NCBI GenBank assembly: GCA_963752495.1
Contig: CAVVYJ010000001.1
Coordinates: 1 to 64,000 of the forward strand
Length of the DNA stretch: 64,000 nucleotides
Source of the DNA: CAVVYJ01 sp963752495
Lineage (GTDB): Bacteria > Pseudomonadota > Gammaproteobacteria > Burkholderiales > Methylophilaceae
Reading direction: 5' to 3'
A program made the translations under genes and the position numbers. The first letter of the stretch is position 1. Each line of letters begins with the position of its first letter. Below, one piece after another: positions 43,292 to 52,905 of this stretch. The notes beneath the pieces are model-generated. The model worked only from the letters and a program-made list of their open reading frames with translations. It made no database searches and was not told the origin of the DNA.

Positions 43292-45181
43292 ATGCTTGAC
43301 GCAATTCGTAAACTCACTACAGGTTGGGTAGCCAAACTGATTTTGGCGCTTATTACCGTTCCATTCGCATTGTTTGGTATTGACTCATACTTGAATCAAG
43401 CAGGGAGCAATGTCGCGGTAGCCAAAGTGGGCAAAGAAAAAATTTCCATTCAGGAATATGGTAATGCAATAGAAAATGTTCGCAACCGTATGCAGTCAGA
43501 AGGTCAGAAGGTGGACAGTACTATGCTGGAAAGCCCAGCATTTAAGCAGTCTGTACTGGATGGTTTAATTACAAGGCGATTGGTGAATGCTGAAATCCAT
43601 CGGACAAACTTTAGAATCAGTGATGCGCAGCTGAGTGCGCATATTCTTGCGATGCCAGAGTTTCAGGAGAACGGTAAGTTTTCTGAAGACTTGTACCAAA
43701 AAACTTTAGAGCAAAATAAATTATCCGCAACTAAATTCGAAGGAAGTATTCGTAGCGATATGGTCACGCAGCAGGCGCGTGACGGTTTGGCTAGACTTGT
43801 ACTTATTCCTAAGGGTGTCGCTGAGAAAACGTTGCAGTTTGCTCATCAAAAGCGCGATGTAAGCACGGCAGAGATTAAAACGGCAGCATTTTTATCGCAG
43901 GTTAAGGTGACTCCTGAGCAAGTGAAAGCTTACTACGAATTGCACAAAGATAAGTTTAAAGTGCCTGAACAAGTTAAATTGGAATTTGCTTTGCTTTCTG
44001 CTGCAGGTTTAGTTGCGCAAGTGAAAGTAACTGATGAAGAGGTAAAAGCGTTCTACGATGAAAATTCTGCAAAATTCCAAGGGGATGAGCAGCGCCATGC
44101 AAGCCATATTTTGATTAGTTTTGGCGTGGGCGCTAAGGATAGCGATAAGGCGGCGGCCAAGGCTAAAGCAGAAGATATTTTGGCGCAACTTAGAAAAAAC
44201 CCGAAGATGTTTGAAGAGTTGGCAACAAAATTTTCACAAGATCCTGGCTCTGCAACTAAGGGTGGCGACTTAGGGAGCTTTGCACGCGGTGCGATGGTGA
44301 AGCCTTTTGAAGATGCCGTATTTAGCATGAAAAAAGGACAAATTAGCGATATTGTTGAATCTGAGTTTGGCTATCACATTATTCGTTTAAATGATTTATC
44401 TGGAGCGTCATCTACTTTTGAGAGTATGAAACCACAAATTAAGGGAGAACTTAGCTGGCAAAAGGCACAGGCAAAGTATGCTGAACTTACAGAAGATTTT
44501 AGTAATACGGTGTATGAGCAATCTGGAAGTTTGCAACCTGCTGCGAAAAAGTTTAACTTGCAGTTACAAACATCTGGCTGGATGAGCAGAGAAGATGGTG
44601 CTAAATTTTTCAAAAATGATAAATTGATGGCGATGGTGTTTTCTAACGAGGTGCTGAAAGAAAAACGCAATACTGAGGCTGTGGAAGTTTCACCCAACAA
44701 TCTTGTAGCTGCGCGCGTGCTTGAGTATAAAGCTACTGCACCAAGAAGTTTTGACGAAGTAAAGTCAGGAATAGAAGCGGTTTTGAAGTTGGAGCAAGCA
44801 GCAAAACTAGCAAAAGAAAAAGGTGAGGCCACACTTGCGAAGTTAAAAGCGGGCGATATAATCAGCGACTTGGAGTGGATTGAACCGGTTACGGTTGATC
44901 GTAAAAATGCACAAGGCTTAACCGAGCCAGTAATGCGGCAAGTATTTAAGATTAATACGGCGAAGTTGCCTGCTTATGCTGGTTTTGTAGATGAAAACAG
45001 GGCTTATGTATTTGTGCAGATATCACGTGTTGATAATGCAATTTTATCGGATGAGGAAACAAAAAAGACTGCTGAGGCTGAATTGGAAGCGGCAATTGGC
45101 TCGGAATATATTAGCGCTTATGCCAAATCATTGAAGGCAAGAACAGATATCGTGGTTAATCGTAAAGTTATTGGAAAGTAA
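43292..45181 (+). CDS. ppiD: Periplasmic folding chaperone PpiD (SurA/PpiC type)
   Basis: A 629-residue inner-membrane-anchored protein. One transmembrane helix near residues 14-33 (AKLILALITVPFALFGIDSY) follows MLDAIRKLTTGW. The SurA-like N-terminal region (SKFEGSIRSDMVTQQARDGL-like) is followed by a parvulin domain around residues 265-360 with RHASHILISFGVG and GGDLGSFARGAMVKPFEDAV. A C-terminal helical region completes it. PpiD assists early periplasmic folding near the Sec translocon. In related genomes it follows hupB and tRNAs, as here. Length is normal (about 620-640). A bidirectional terminator ends the unit. Confidence 0.92.
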   Translation: MLDAIRKLTTGWVAKLILALITVPFALFGIDSYLNQAGSNVAVAKVGKEKISIQEYGNAIENVRNRMQSEGQKVDSTMLESPAFKQSVLDGLITRRLVNAEIHRTNFRISDAQLSAHILAMPEFQENGKFSEDLYQKTLEQNKLSATKFEGSIRSDMVTQQARDGLARLVLIPKGVAEKTLQFAHQKRDVSTAEIKTAAFLSQVKVTPEQVKAYYELHKDKFKVPEQVKLEFALLSAAGLVAQVKVTDEEVKAFYDENSAKFQGDEQRHASHILISFGVGAKDSDKAAAKAKAEDILAQLRKNPKMFEELATKFSQDPGSATKGGDLGSFARGAMVKPFEDAVFSMKKGQISDIVESEFGYHIIRLNDLSGASSTFESMKPQIKGELSWQKAQAKYAELTEDFSNTVYEQSGSLQPAAKKFNLQLQTSGWMSREDGAKFFKNDKLMAMVFSNEVLKEKRNTEAVEVSPNNLVAARVLEYKATAPRSFDEVKSGIEAVLKLEQAAKLAKEKGEATLAKLKAGDIISDLEWIEPVTVDRKNAQGLTEPVMRQVFKINTAKLPAYAGFVDENRAYVFVQISRVDNAILSDEETKKTAEAELEAAIGSEYISAYAKSLKARTDIVVNRKVIGK

Positions 45182-45204
45182 TGAGTAGATGAAATTTGTC
45201 AATA

Positions 45205-45232
45205 AAAAAAGCTGACGAAAGTCAGCTTTTTT
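45205..45232. terminator. Bidirectional terminator between ppiD and fabI
   Basis: AAAAAAGCTGAC, a GAAA tetraloop and GTCAGCTTTTTT form a 12-bp perfect stem with T runs for both strands. It separates convergent ppiD and fabI. Confidence 0.93.
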
Positions 45233-45248
45233 GTTTAGCTTGACCTAT

Positions 45249-46034
45249 CTAATCTATTTGACCGGCAGCGGTGATATTCATGCCGCCATCCACGTAAGTA
45301 ATCTCCCCAGTAATACCTGAGGCTAGGTCGCTACATAAAAATGCGGCAGCATTGCCTACTTCCTCAATGGTGACATTGCGACGTAGGGCGGTATGCTTCT
45401 CATTAAAGCCAATCATCTTGTCGAAATCGGCAATTCCAGATGCCGCCAGTGTTTTGATTGGGCCAGCAGAAACCGCATTAACGCGGATGCCGCGTGGACC
45501 AAGACTTTGTGCAAGATAACGCACATTCGCCTCTAAGCTCGCCTTGGCGACGCCCATCACGTTATAGTTTGGCATGGTGCGCTCTGCACCTAGGTAGCTT
45601 AATGTAAGCAGAGCACCATTACGGCCTTGCATCATAGGATAAGCAGCTTTGGCCAACGCTGAAAAGCTGTAAGAGCTGATGTCGTGTGCAATGCGAAAAT
45701 ACTCACGATTGACGGCGTCTAAATAGTCACCATCTAAGGCCACTTTTGGCACAAAAGCCAGTGAATGCACGAGCACATCCAGACCATCCCAATGTTTTGA
45801 GAGTGCAGGAAAGAGCGCGTCAATCTGCTCGTCAAATGCCACATCGCAGGGCAATACAATTTTTGAATCGAAATCGGCGGCCAAATCGGCTACGCGTTGT
45901 TCGTGTTTTTCCATTTGATAGGTAAAGGCTAGGTCTGCGCCTTCACGCTTCATTGCGCCAGCGATACCGTATGCAATTGAGCGGTTACTTAGCAAACCTG
46001 CGATTAAAACTTTTTTACCTGCTAAAAATCCCAT
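45249..46034 (-). CDS. fabI: Enoyl-ACP reductase (NADH)
   Basis: A 261-residue short-chain dehydrogenase-fold enzyme performing the last reduction of fatty-acid elongation. It begins MGFLAGKKVLIAGLLSNRSI, the FabI-type cofactor motif (AGLLSNRSIAYGIA). The catalytic tyrosine and lysine are in PNYNVMGVAKASLEANVRYL, with GAERTMPNY just before. SAGPIKTLAASGI is the substrate loop and YVDGGMNI the C-terminal motif. The protein is triclosan-class FabI, not FabK, FabL or FabV. It ends a same-strand run from mltD through the ABC importer genes, but separated from oppC by 70 bases with a short repeat, so it probably has its own promoter. Confidence 0.96.
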   Translation of the reverse strand: MGFLAGKKVLIAGLLSNRSIAYGIAGAMKREGADLAFTYQMEKHEQRVADLAADFDSKIVLPCDVAFDEQIDALFPALSKHWDGLDVLVHSLAFVPKVALDGDYLDAVNREYFRIAHDISSYSFSALAKAAYPMMQGRNGALLTLSYLGAERTMPNYNVMGVAKASLEANVRYLAQSLGPRGIRVNAVSAGPIKTLAASGIADFDKMIGFNEKHTALRRNVTIEEVGNAAAFLCSDLASGITGEITYVDGGMNITAAGQID

Positions 46035-46079
46035 GTTAAATCCTTAATTATTATGGCTATGATGGCGCTTTATTTATTG

Positions 46080-46125
46080 GTTAGACCCACTTCGTGGTGC
46101 TCTATTATCTGTTAGACCCACTTCG
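46080..46125 (-). repeat. 15-bp direct repeat at the oppC stop
   Basis: GTTAGACCCACTTCG occurs at 46080-46094 and again at 46111-46125. The second copy is the coding end of oppC and the first lies just beyond its stop (46105-46107). It may be a small tandem-type duplication of the gene end. Confidence 0.7.
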
Positions 46126-46941
46126 CGGGTCTAAGGCATCTCTTAAACCTTCACCAAGTAAATTATACCCTAACACGGTAATTAATATAGCCATGCCAGG
46201 GAATAGAGATAGCCACCAAGCGAACTGAATGTACTCCTTACCATCAGTTAAGATATTGCCCCATGAGGCTTGTGGTGCTTGCACACCCAAACCTAAAAAG
46301 CTTAAGCCAGATTCCAGTAGTACAGCACTTGCCACGCCCAAAACTGAGCTTACGATAATCGGTGTTAGGCTATTTGGCAATAAGTGCGTAAAAATGAGTC
46401 GAGCGTTATTTGCCCCCAAGGTACGTGATGCCATTACAAACTCACGTTCGCTCAAACTTAAAAACTCGGCGCGTACCAAGCGCGTAACGCCCATCCAAGA
46501 GGTGAGGCCAATGACAATCATGATGTTGATGATGGAGGGTGTTAAAAAGGCAATAACAGCCAAAATTAAAAAGAAGCTGGGAATAGAGAGCATGATATCT
46601 ACCAAGCGCATGATTACGGTATCTACCCAGCCACGGTAGTATCCTGCGATTGCACCTAATAAAATGCCAATAGCGGTTGAAATGCCAACAGCCACCAAGC
46701 CTACAAGCAGGGAAATACGGCCTCCGTAGAGCATGCGGCTCAGCACGTCTCGACCAAGACCGTCTGTCCCCATCCAATGGCTTGCAGAAGGTCCAAGTAG
46801 AATAGCCTTAACGTTAATTTCGTTAGGGTCATATGGTGAAATGATAGGGGCGAACATTGCCAGCAGAAATATGCATACGATAATGACAAAACCCGCTAGT
46901 GAAAGTGGATTGGATAATGCTTTAATAAAGACGTTTTTCAT
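46105..46941 (-). CDS. Oligopeptide/dipeptide ABC transporter permease, OppC/DppC type
   Basis: 278 residues with an N-terminal transmembrane segment (LSLAGFVIIVCIFLLAMFAP), the IISPYDPNEINVKAILLGPS segment characteristic of DppC/OppC, and the permease domain. The EAA-type loop contacting the ATPase is in LGANNARLIFTHLLPNSL. Five to six hydrophobic segments are visible. With the adjacent OppB-type permease it forms the membrane pore for peptide uptake. It is the downstream partner of oppB, 4 bases apart, on the minus strand. The ATPase genes are not in this window. Confidence 0.88.
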   Translation of the reverse strand: MKNVFIKALSNPLSLAGFVIIVCIFLLAMFAPIISPYDPNEINVKAILLGPSASHWMGTDGLGRDVLSRMLYGGRISLLVGLVAVGISTAIGILLGAIAGYYRGWVDTVIMRLVDIMLSIPSFFLILAVIAFLTPSIINIMIVIGLTSWMGVTRLVRAEFLSLSEREFVMASRTLGANNARLIFTHLLPNSLTPIIVSSVLGVASAVLLESGLSFLGLGVQAPQASWGNILTDGKEYIQFAWWLSLFPGMAILITVLGYNLLGEGLRDALDPRSGSNR

Positions 46942-46945
46942 GTGA

Positions 46946-47968
46946 TCAATCCCTCACAACGCCACGTCGCACGCGAGGGTCAGCCCAAGCATAGGCTAAA
47001 TCGGCGACCAAGTTACCGATTAGCGTGAGAGCCGAGCCGATGGTGAGTATGCCCATCACCACCGGGAAGTCACGCATTAAGACTGCATCATAAAAAAGCT
47101 TTCCCATGCCTGGAATAGCGAATATCGTTTCCGCAATGACTGAGCCACCGATGAGCCCTGGAATCGACAGACCAATAATGGTGATGAGTGGTAGCAGGGC
47201 GTTTCTTAATGCGTGCGTATAAACTACTTTATGTTCGGATAAGCCCTTAGCACGGGCTGTAGTGATGTAATCTTGATTAAGTACGTCCAGCATGCCATTT
47301 TTAACAAATAATGTGATTCCAGCTAATCCTGTAATCGAAGGAATGACAACCGGCAAAAATAGATGACTTAAGGTATCTTTAATTTTTCCCCAAGTGTCGA
47401 AGTTTTCATAATTTAGGCTATGCATACCAGAGATAGGAAACCAGTTATTGATAACACCAAGCCAGTACATGAGTAGCAGAGATAACCAAAAACCGGGAAT
47501 AGAGAAGCCAATGAAATTGAATAAGGTAATCGACTTATCTTGCCATTTTGTATATTTGCGTGCGGCGATAATCCCCAGCGGAATAGCTAGAGATAGCGTG
47601 ATGATAAGCCCCAGTATGTTGATAATTAAGGTGATTGGCAATGCTTCCTGAATCATGCCTTTAGTGACATTGCCATCTTTATCTTTTGTTTGCCAAAAAA
47701 CGGGTTTTTGATGAGATGCAAACGAGGTACCAAAATCCAGCGTTGCAATGCGCTTTAACCACAAGCCATATTGCACAATGACTGGCTTATCTAGGTTATA
47801 CATTTCGCGTAGCTTTTGCCTTGATTCTTCGCTAGCTTTTGGGTTAAATGCGGCTTCGTTATTGGTGATGTCACCCGGTGCCAAATGCATAATAAAAAAC
47901 GAAATAAGGCTAATCCCAATTAACATCGGAATCATCCAAAATATACGTTTAATGAGATACTTCAGCAT
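46946..47968 (-). CDS. Oligopeptide/dipeptide ABC transporter permease, OppB/DppB type
   Basis: 340 residues starting MLKYLIKRIFWMIPMLIGIS, the classic OppB/DppB beginning, followed by a periplasmic domain (APGDITNNEAAFNPKASEES) and the permease domain. The EAA loop region is ITTARAKGLSEHKVVYTHAL, and LRNALLPLITIIGLSIPGLI follows. Six hydrophobic segments are present. It pairs with the downstream OppC-type permease and the lipoprotein binding component just upstream, overlapping both within a few bases. Length is slightly above average because of a periplasmic insertion (residues 95-125). Confidence 0.88.
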   Translation of the reverse strand: MLKYLIKRIFWMIPMLIGISLISFFIMHLAPGDITNNEAAFNPKASEESRQKLREMYNLDKPVIVQYGLWLKRIATLDFGTSFASHQKPVFWQTKDKDGNVTKGMIQEALPITLIINILGLIITLSLAIPLGIIAARKYTKWQDKSITLFNFIGFSIPGFWLSLLLMYWLGVINNWFPISGMHSLNYENFDTWGKIKDTLSHLFLPVVIPSITGLAGITLFVKNGMLDVLNQDYITTARAKGLSEHKVVYTHALRNALLPLITIIGLSIPGLIGGSVIAETIFAIPGMGKLFYDAVLMRDFPVVMGILTIGSALTLIGNLVADLAYAWADPRVRRGVVRD

Positions 47969-49651
47969 TTAGTTCGCGCTTATTTCATTTCTTCTTAATG
48001 GCGCTGGAATGTACCAGTCATAAGAATTATAGCCGATGCCAGCAGGTGGGGCAGGTGTCTCAATACCTTTTACGCGTTTGTGTATGGCTGTCAGACCATA
48101 ACCTGCCGATAAATAAACAATGGGACTATCTTCTAGCAGTACGCGCGAAAACTCGTGATAAATTTTCATGCGTTTATCTGGATTAAGTTCTAATCTGCCT
48201 TGTTCAAGCAGTTTGTCAACGGTTGCGTTGTTGTAACCAATAAAGTTAAACTGCCCTGGCGCTTGCTGGCTGGAGTGCCAGATACTGTACTGATCAGGGT
48301 CCAATCCTAAGCTCCATCCTAATACGACCACATCAAAGTCACCCGTTTTTATAAAGCGACTGATGAAGCTTGCCCACTCGATTGCGCGAATTTGCACGTC
48401 AATACCAACATCTTTTAATCGGCGTTGAATGAGTACCGCAGATTTTTCGCGTTCTTTATTTTGGTTGGTAATAATTTCAAAAGAGAAAGCTTTGCCATCA
48501 CGCTCTAATATGCCATCACCATCGCTATCTGCAAATCCTGCTTCTTTGAGCAGTTCTTTGGCTTTATTTGGGTCATATGGGTAGGGTGTGAGCGAAGCAT
48601 TGCTCCATCGCGTACCTGGTTTGTAGGGCGAAGCGATATTTATTCCCAAGCCTAGATAAACACCGTCAATAATCTCCTGCTTGTCAATTGCGTAATTAAT
48701 TGCTTTGCGCACACGGATATCGTCGAAAGGTTTGTGTTTGAGATTGAACCCCAAATAGGTATAGCTATTACCAAGCTCTTTATAAAGCGCGAGTTTTTTT
48801 TGTAATTCCGGGCGTGCAGGGATAATGCGTGAGTATTTGATAGGATCCAAACCCATGGAATCGATATTATCTGCCATTAGTTCCAAAAACTGCGCGGAAT
48901 TGTCTGGAATAATGCGCGTTACCAGATTCTCGATTTTAGCTTGTCCAAGCACAGAAGTTGGATTGCGGGAAAATTTTAAGTTTTCACCATGTCTCCAACC
49001 ATCAAGTTTGTAGTAGCTACTGCCTATTGGTTTACGTGAGAATTCTGTCGTACGTAGATTTTTTCCTTCTAGCAGGTGTTTAGGCAATATCTGTAAACCT
49101 GCCCAACTATCTAAAGCCGGCGCATACGCTTGTGCATAAGTCACACTAAAGGTACGTGCGTCTGGTGCTTCAGCCTTTTTAACCAGTTGGTAGTCAGATG
49201 CGTAAGGGCTTGCGTTTTTTTCATCTATGACGGCTTGCCATGTAAACAAAACGTCAGCACTTGTGAGTGGTTTACCATCTGCCCATTTGAGATTAGGCTT
49301 AAGTGTAAAAGTGATAGTTTTTTGTGCATTGGAGATATGCCAGCTCTCTGCAAGCTCGCCTTCAAGGTCTAGATTTTTATCATATTTGAGCAGTTTGTTG
49401 AAAATGTTCGCGCTCATTGCAGACGAAGCAGATTCGCCTGCAAGCATCGAAATGAGCCCGCTTGGTTCGCCAATCATGGCATCAATAAGCGTACCACCTT
49501 GCTGACTTGGGTAAGACTTGGTGTAATCGGTATGATCAGCTGATTTTTTTTCACATCCGCAAAGTATGACGCATGTGAATAAAAGGGAAGCTAAGATGAT
49601 TTTTGCATTTCTTTTTTCTGACGTATTGCTTAGAAATGCGGGTTTGTTCAT
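47969..49651 (-). CDS. Oligopeptide ABC transporter substrate-binding lipoprotein
   Basis: 560 residues, beginning MNKPAFLSNTSEKRNAKIIL with a lipobox (TCVILCGC), so the mature protein is lipid-anchored in the periplasm. It is the SBP_bac_5 fold: ITFTLKPNLKWADGKPLTSA (the WSDG-type motif), DIRVRKAINYAIDKQEII and VVVLGWSLGLDPDQYSIWHS. It captures peptides or similar solutes and delivers them to the OppB/OppC permeases encoded downstream. Similar proteins bind murein tripeptide or opine-type ligands; the adjacent lytic transglycosylase makes cell-wall peptide recycling an attractive idea, but this is speculation. Confidence 0.87.
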   Translation of the reverse strand: MNKPAFLSNTSEKRNAKIILASLLFTCVILCGCEKKSADHTDYTKSYPSQQGGTLIDAMIGEPSGLISMLAGESASSAMSANIFNKLLKYDKNLDLEGELAESWHISNAQKTITFTLKPNLKWADGKPLTSADVLFTWQAVIDEKNASPYASDYQLVKKAEAPDARTFSVTYAQAYAPALDSWAGLQILPKHLLEGKNLRTTEFSRKPIGSSYYKLDGWRHGENLKFSRNPTSVLGQAKIENLVTRIIPDNSAQFLELMADNIDSMGLDPIKYSRIIPARPELQKKLALYKELGNSYTYLGFNLKHKPFDDIRVRKAINYAIDKQEIIDGVYLGLGINIASPYKPGTRWSNASLTPYPYDPNKAKELLKEAGFADSDGDGILERDGKAFSFEIITNQNKEREKSAVLIQRRLKDVGIDVQIRAIEWASFISRFIKTGDFDVVVLGWSLGLDPDQYSIWHSSQQAPGQFNFIGYNNATVDKLLEQGRLELNPDKRMKIYHEFSRVLLEDSPIVYLSAGYGLTAIHKRVKGIETPAPPAGIGYNSYDWYIPAPLRRNEISAN

Positions 49652-49657
49652 TTGACG

Positions 49658-51235
49658 CTATCTTAGTCGTATATTTGAGTACGTTTTAATGTGACGTGTA
49701 TTAGATTTTCTGCTTTTAATTTTACTACGAGATTTGCCGCTCGCTTTATATTTTTTACTCTTGTAACTTGCCAATATTTTAGGGTTTTTTGTTTTAATGC
49801 CTTTTTTGCTTAATCTAATTACTTGTCCGGCCTTGAGCTTGTCCGATTTTAAGCGGTTTATCTTGATGAGAGCGCTAGCATCCACATCATATTTTTCCGC
49901 GAGAGTGTAAAGTGTCTCACCGCGTTTAACCTTGTGTGTGACTGGTGTCGTAGTGCTTGGTTCAATCTCAGCAGCGTCGTTAAATGTTTCTTCGGCTTCT
50001 ATATTTGCGACATCAGTGCGATTTTGCGTTGAATAGTTTGCAGCTACTAGCACGGGTTGCGCAGCGCGTATTTTCTTTGTGTTTGGCAGGTCATTTACAT
50101 AGCGCAATTGACTTACATTCATTCCGAATTTCTTGGCAATGTTGCCCATATGCTCACCACGTTTGGCTTGGTAAGTCTGCCAATTGCTAAGTGGTTTATC
50201 ATAGTTTGCTAAATTTGTTTTAAAACGGTCAGCAGCCCAAATAGGTAACAATAGTTGGTGCACCTCACCGTTCGAGGTTATTACAGGGCGATTATAACCA
50301 GGGTTAAGAGCGCTAAACTCTTCAAAAGAAACTTCGGCAAGTTGGGCTGCCAGTTTGGCATCAATTTGTTTTGGAGCGGTGACTTGTGCGAAATAAGCAC
50401 GATTGGGAACAGAGTCTATATTTAAACCATAGCGCTCAGGGTCGGTGATGATATTTTTTATTGCCTGAAGTTTTGGCACATAGTTTTTTGTTTCCGGCGG
50501 TAAATTGAGGCTTTGATAATTGGTTGGTAAGCCCGCCTTACGGTTGCGATCGATTGCGCGCTGTACCGTACCTTCACCTGCGTTGTATGCAGCTAAAGCG
50601 AGATCCCAAGCACCAAACATGCCATGTAATTTTTGCAGGTAAGTAAGCGCAGCATCGGTTGCAGCTGTAACATCACGGCGATTGTCAACCCACCAATTTT
50701 GTTTCAAGCCAAAATCCTTGCCGGTAGCTGGGACGAACTGCCAAATACCTGATGCGCGACTGCGTGAATAAGCCTGCGGATTGTAGGCGCTTTCAATCAT
50801 TGGTAATAAAGCGATTTCACTAGGCATGCCACGCTTTTCAACTTCTTCTACAATGTGAAAAAGATATTTTTGACTACGTTCAATCATGCGTTTTACGTAA
50901 TCCGGACGTGATGCATACCAAGCTTCGTGCTTGGCGGTGTATTCTGAATCGATATTAGGCATGGCGTAGCGGTCTTTAATGCGCGCCCAAAGATCGCTTT
51001 CTACTACTTCATCGGTTTCAATATCGTTAAGGAAGGTTTTTACCGGGTCAGCAGTAGCATTGATTCCGTCATTTTCAATGACCTCAATCTCTACACCTTC
51101 GGCATTGGTGTCAGCAATAGAATGGTGTGCATAAAAAAACGCACTGATGAACAACAATAGTGATGCTGTACCCACAACAAAACTACGTTGACTTGGCATA
51201 ATGCGAGCCATTAAATTTACTTTTTTATGATGCAT
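49658..51235 (-). CDS. mltD: Membrane-bound lytic murein transglycosylase D
   Basis: 525 residues. An N-terminal hydrophobic signal (VVGTASLLLFISAFFYAHHS) precedes an SLT domain near residues 115-225, with the catalytic glutamate in LPMIESAYNPQAYSRSRA and GIWQFVPATGKDFGL plus ALAAYNAGEGTVQRAID. Two LysM domains follow, near residues 350-400 and 425-470 (HKVKRGETLYTLAEKYDV, LKAGQVIRLSKKG). The C-terminal tail is very basic (KSKKYKASGKSRSK). The enzyme cleaves peptidoglycan strands with anhydromuramyl formation. It lies 6 bases before the peptide importer genes on the same strand, perhaps in one unit. Confidence 0.93.
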   Translation of the reverse strand: MHHKKVNLMARIMPSQRSFVVGTASLLLFISAFFYAHHSIADTNAEGVEIEVIENDGINATADPVKTFLNDIETDEVVESDLWARIKDRYAMPNIDSEYTAKHEAWYASRPDYVKRMIERSQKYLFHIVEEVEKRGMPSEIALLPMIESAYNPQAYSRSRASGIWQFVPATGKDFGLKQNWWVDNRRDVTAATDAALTYLQKLHGMFGAWDLALAAYNAGEGTVQRAIDRNRKAGLPTNYQSLNLPPETKNYVPKLQAIKNIITDPERYGLNIDSVPNRAYFAQVTAPKQIDAKLAAQLAEVSFEEFSALNPGYNRPVITSNGEVHQLLLPIWAADRFKTNLANYDKPLSNWQTYQAKRGEHMGNIAKKFGMNVSQLRYVNDLPNTKKIRAAQPVLVAANYSTQNRTDVANIEAEETFNDAAEIEPSTTTPVTHKVKRGETLYTLAEKYDVDASALIKINRLKSDKLKAGQVIRLSKKGIKTKNPKILASYKSKKYKASGKSRSKIKSRKSNTRHIKTYSNIRLR

Positions 51236-51334
51236 GTTAAAGAAAAACCTAAGTTATCTAAAGTGAATGGTAAAGGCGCGTATGCTATACGTCAAGTAAA
51301 AGTTATACTTTATAATAATTAAGTATATTAATGA

Positions 51335-52099
51335 TTAATAATGGTTTCTTAACGTGCGGATTGCACTAAAAACGGAAAGTTCATCAGTGCTTTTTGCGCC
51401 GGAATGATTAAAAATGGGTGTTTCATTACAGCGTAAAAATGGATTTGTTTTGAGTTCTAAGCCTATGGTGCTAGGCAAGGTTGGTAGATTTTTAACGCGT
51501 AAAGCAAAGACCTGTCTTGCTCTTTCGACCAAATCTTGATTATTAGGTTCCAACTTCAGTGCAAAAGAGATGTTTGTGGCAGTATATTCGTGCGTGCAAA
51601 AAACTTCTGTGTTTTCATCTAGAGCTTTTAGGCGATTAAGAGAAGTCAGCATCTGTGCGGGCGTGCCTTCAAAAAGTCTTCCGCAACCTGCACCAAATAG
51701 AGTGTCACCGCAAAAAAGATACTGATCATTGAAATATGCGATATGGCCTAGCGTATGCCCTGGCAGCCACATTACTTTTAATTTCAAGCTGAAATTTGTT
51801 AAATTCAGTTCGTCACCTTCACTTAAGGCTATGTGATTAAATATGTAATTTTCATACTTTGGGGCATAAACTTCTGCAGAAAAGTGCTTAAGTAGGTCTG
51901 TAACGCCTCCAATGTGGTCGGAGTGGTGATGAGTAACCAGAATTGTTTTTAAATTGAGTCTTTTCTTCTTGAGTTCTTTTAGCACGGGAGCCGCATCTCC
52001 GGGATCAACTACGATAGCGTCACACTGGTTATGTAAAAGCCATATATAATTGTCGTCAAACGCAGGGATAGGGTGGATATGCAACATTTTAAGAATCAA
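51335..52099 (-). CDS. gloB: Hydroxyacylglutathione hydrolase (glyoxalase II)
   Basis: 254 residues, from ATG 52099 or from ATG 52087 (MLHIHPIPAFDDNYIW). The metallo-beta-lactamase metal motif LVTHHHSDHIGGVTDLL is clear, with further ligands in WLPGHTLGHIAYF and LFCGDTLFGAGCGRLFEG, and CTHEYTATNISFAL near the C-terminus. The protein hydrolyses S-lactoylglutathione to lactate and glutathione, detoxifying methylglyoxal. Length matches GloB. It diverges from the methyltransferase gene across 65 bases, as in many proteobacteria where gloB, the methyltransferase, rnhA and dnaQ are clustered. Confidence 0.94.
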   Translation of the reverse strand: MILKMLHIHPIPAFDDNYIWLLHNQCDAIVVDPGDAAPVLKELKKKRLNLKTILVTHHHSDHIGGVTDLLKHFSAEVYAPKYENYIFNHIALSEGDELNLTNFSLKLKVMWLPGHTLGHIAYFNDQYLFCGDTLFGAGCGRLFEGTPAQMLTSLNRLKALDENTEVFCTHEYTATNISFALKLEPNNQDLVERARQVFALRVKNLPTLPSTIGLELKTNPFLRCNETPIFNHSGAKSTDELSVFSAIRTLRNHY

Positions 52100-52164
52100 T
52101 TTAGATTAAACTTAAATATTGATTTTATTGGCGCTTTTGTCAATCACTTATTGCAAAAAATAAT

Positions 52165-52905
52165 ATGCAGATGAGCTCGCAAGACCATTGGTATGAAACT
52201 ACAATCGGTCAGTACTTGTTACAACATGAGCAGAATTTTTATGACGCTGTTGTAACGAATATTTTTGGGTTTAATGCAGTGCAGATTGGCTTACCGCATG
52301 CCAATCTGCTTGCCAACTCACGCATTCCATATACGTTGCATGCAGATGTTGGCAGCGGAGAGCTTAATTGTGAGAGCGATTATTTACCATTTGCAGAAAG
52401 TTGTATTGATTTGCTATGTTTGCCGCATGCGCTTGAATTTAGTCATAATCCACACCAAACGCTTCGAGAAGCAGCACGCGTTCTTGTACCAGAAGGATAT
52501 TTGTTGTTAACCGGGTTTAACCCAGTGAGCGCTTGGGGCCTAAAGCATTTGTCAACCAAACATGAAACATATCCGTGGAATGGACAATTTTTTACCATAT
52601 CACGCATCAAAGACTGGCTGGCGCTTTTAGGACTGGAGTTTGTTGAGGCAAAGTTTTGTTGTTATGAGCCGCCGATCAATGATGAAAAATGGCTTACGCG
52701 TTTCTCGTTTATGGGTAAATTGGGTAGCAAGTGGTGGCCGATGATGGGCGGATTATATTTTATTGTGGCGAAAAAGCGTGTGGTCAATATGACCCTGTTA
52801 AAACCTAACTGGAAGCAAAACTCTCTAAAGGCGAGATTGGCGGTTAACAGCCATAAAAAATCAAAGCCGACCCAGAAAAACCAAGATATCAAGAAGACAC
52901 AATGA
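52165..52905 (+). CDS. SAM-dependent methyltransferase (YafS-like)
   Basis: 246 residues from ATG 52165 (MQMSSQDHWYETTIGQYLLQ); ATG 52171 is an alternative. A class I SAM-binding fold is suggested, with ADVGSGELNCESDYLPFAES in place of the usual DxGxGxG motif, then IDLLCLPHALEFSHNPHQTL and REAARVLVPEGYLLLTGFNP. The tail after residue 210 is basic and disordered. The gene order gloB (divergent), this gene, rnhA, dnaQ is conserved in proteobacteria; the substrate of the protein is unknown. It overlaps rnhA by 4 bases. Confidence 0.8.
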   Translation: MQMSSQDHWYETTIGQYLLQHEQNFYDAVVTNIFGFNAVQIGLPHANLLANSRIPYTLHADVGSGELNCESDYLPFAESCIDLLCLPHALEFSHNPHQTLREAARVLVPEGYLLLTGFNPVSAWGLKHLSTKHETYPWNGQFFTISRIKDWLALLGLEFVEAKFCCYEPPINDEKWLTRFSFMGKLGSKWWPMMGGLYFIVAKKRVVNMTLLKPNWKQNSLKARLAVNSHKKSKPTQKNQDIKKTQ

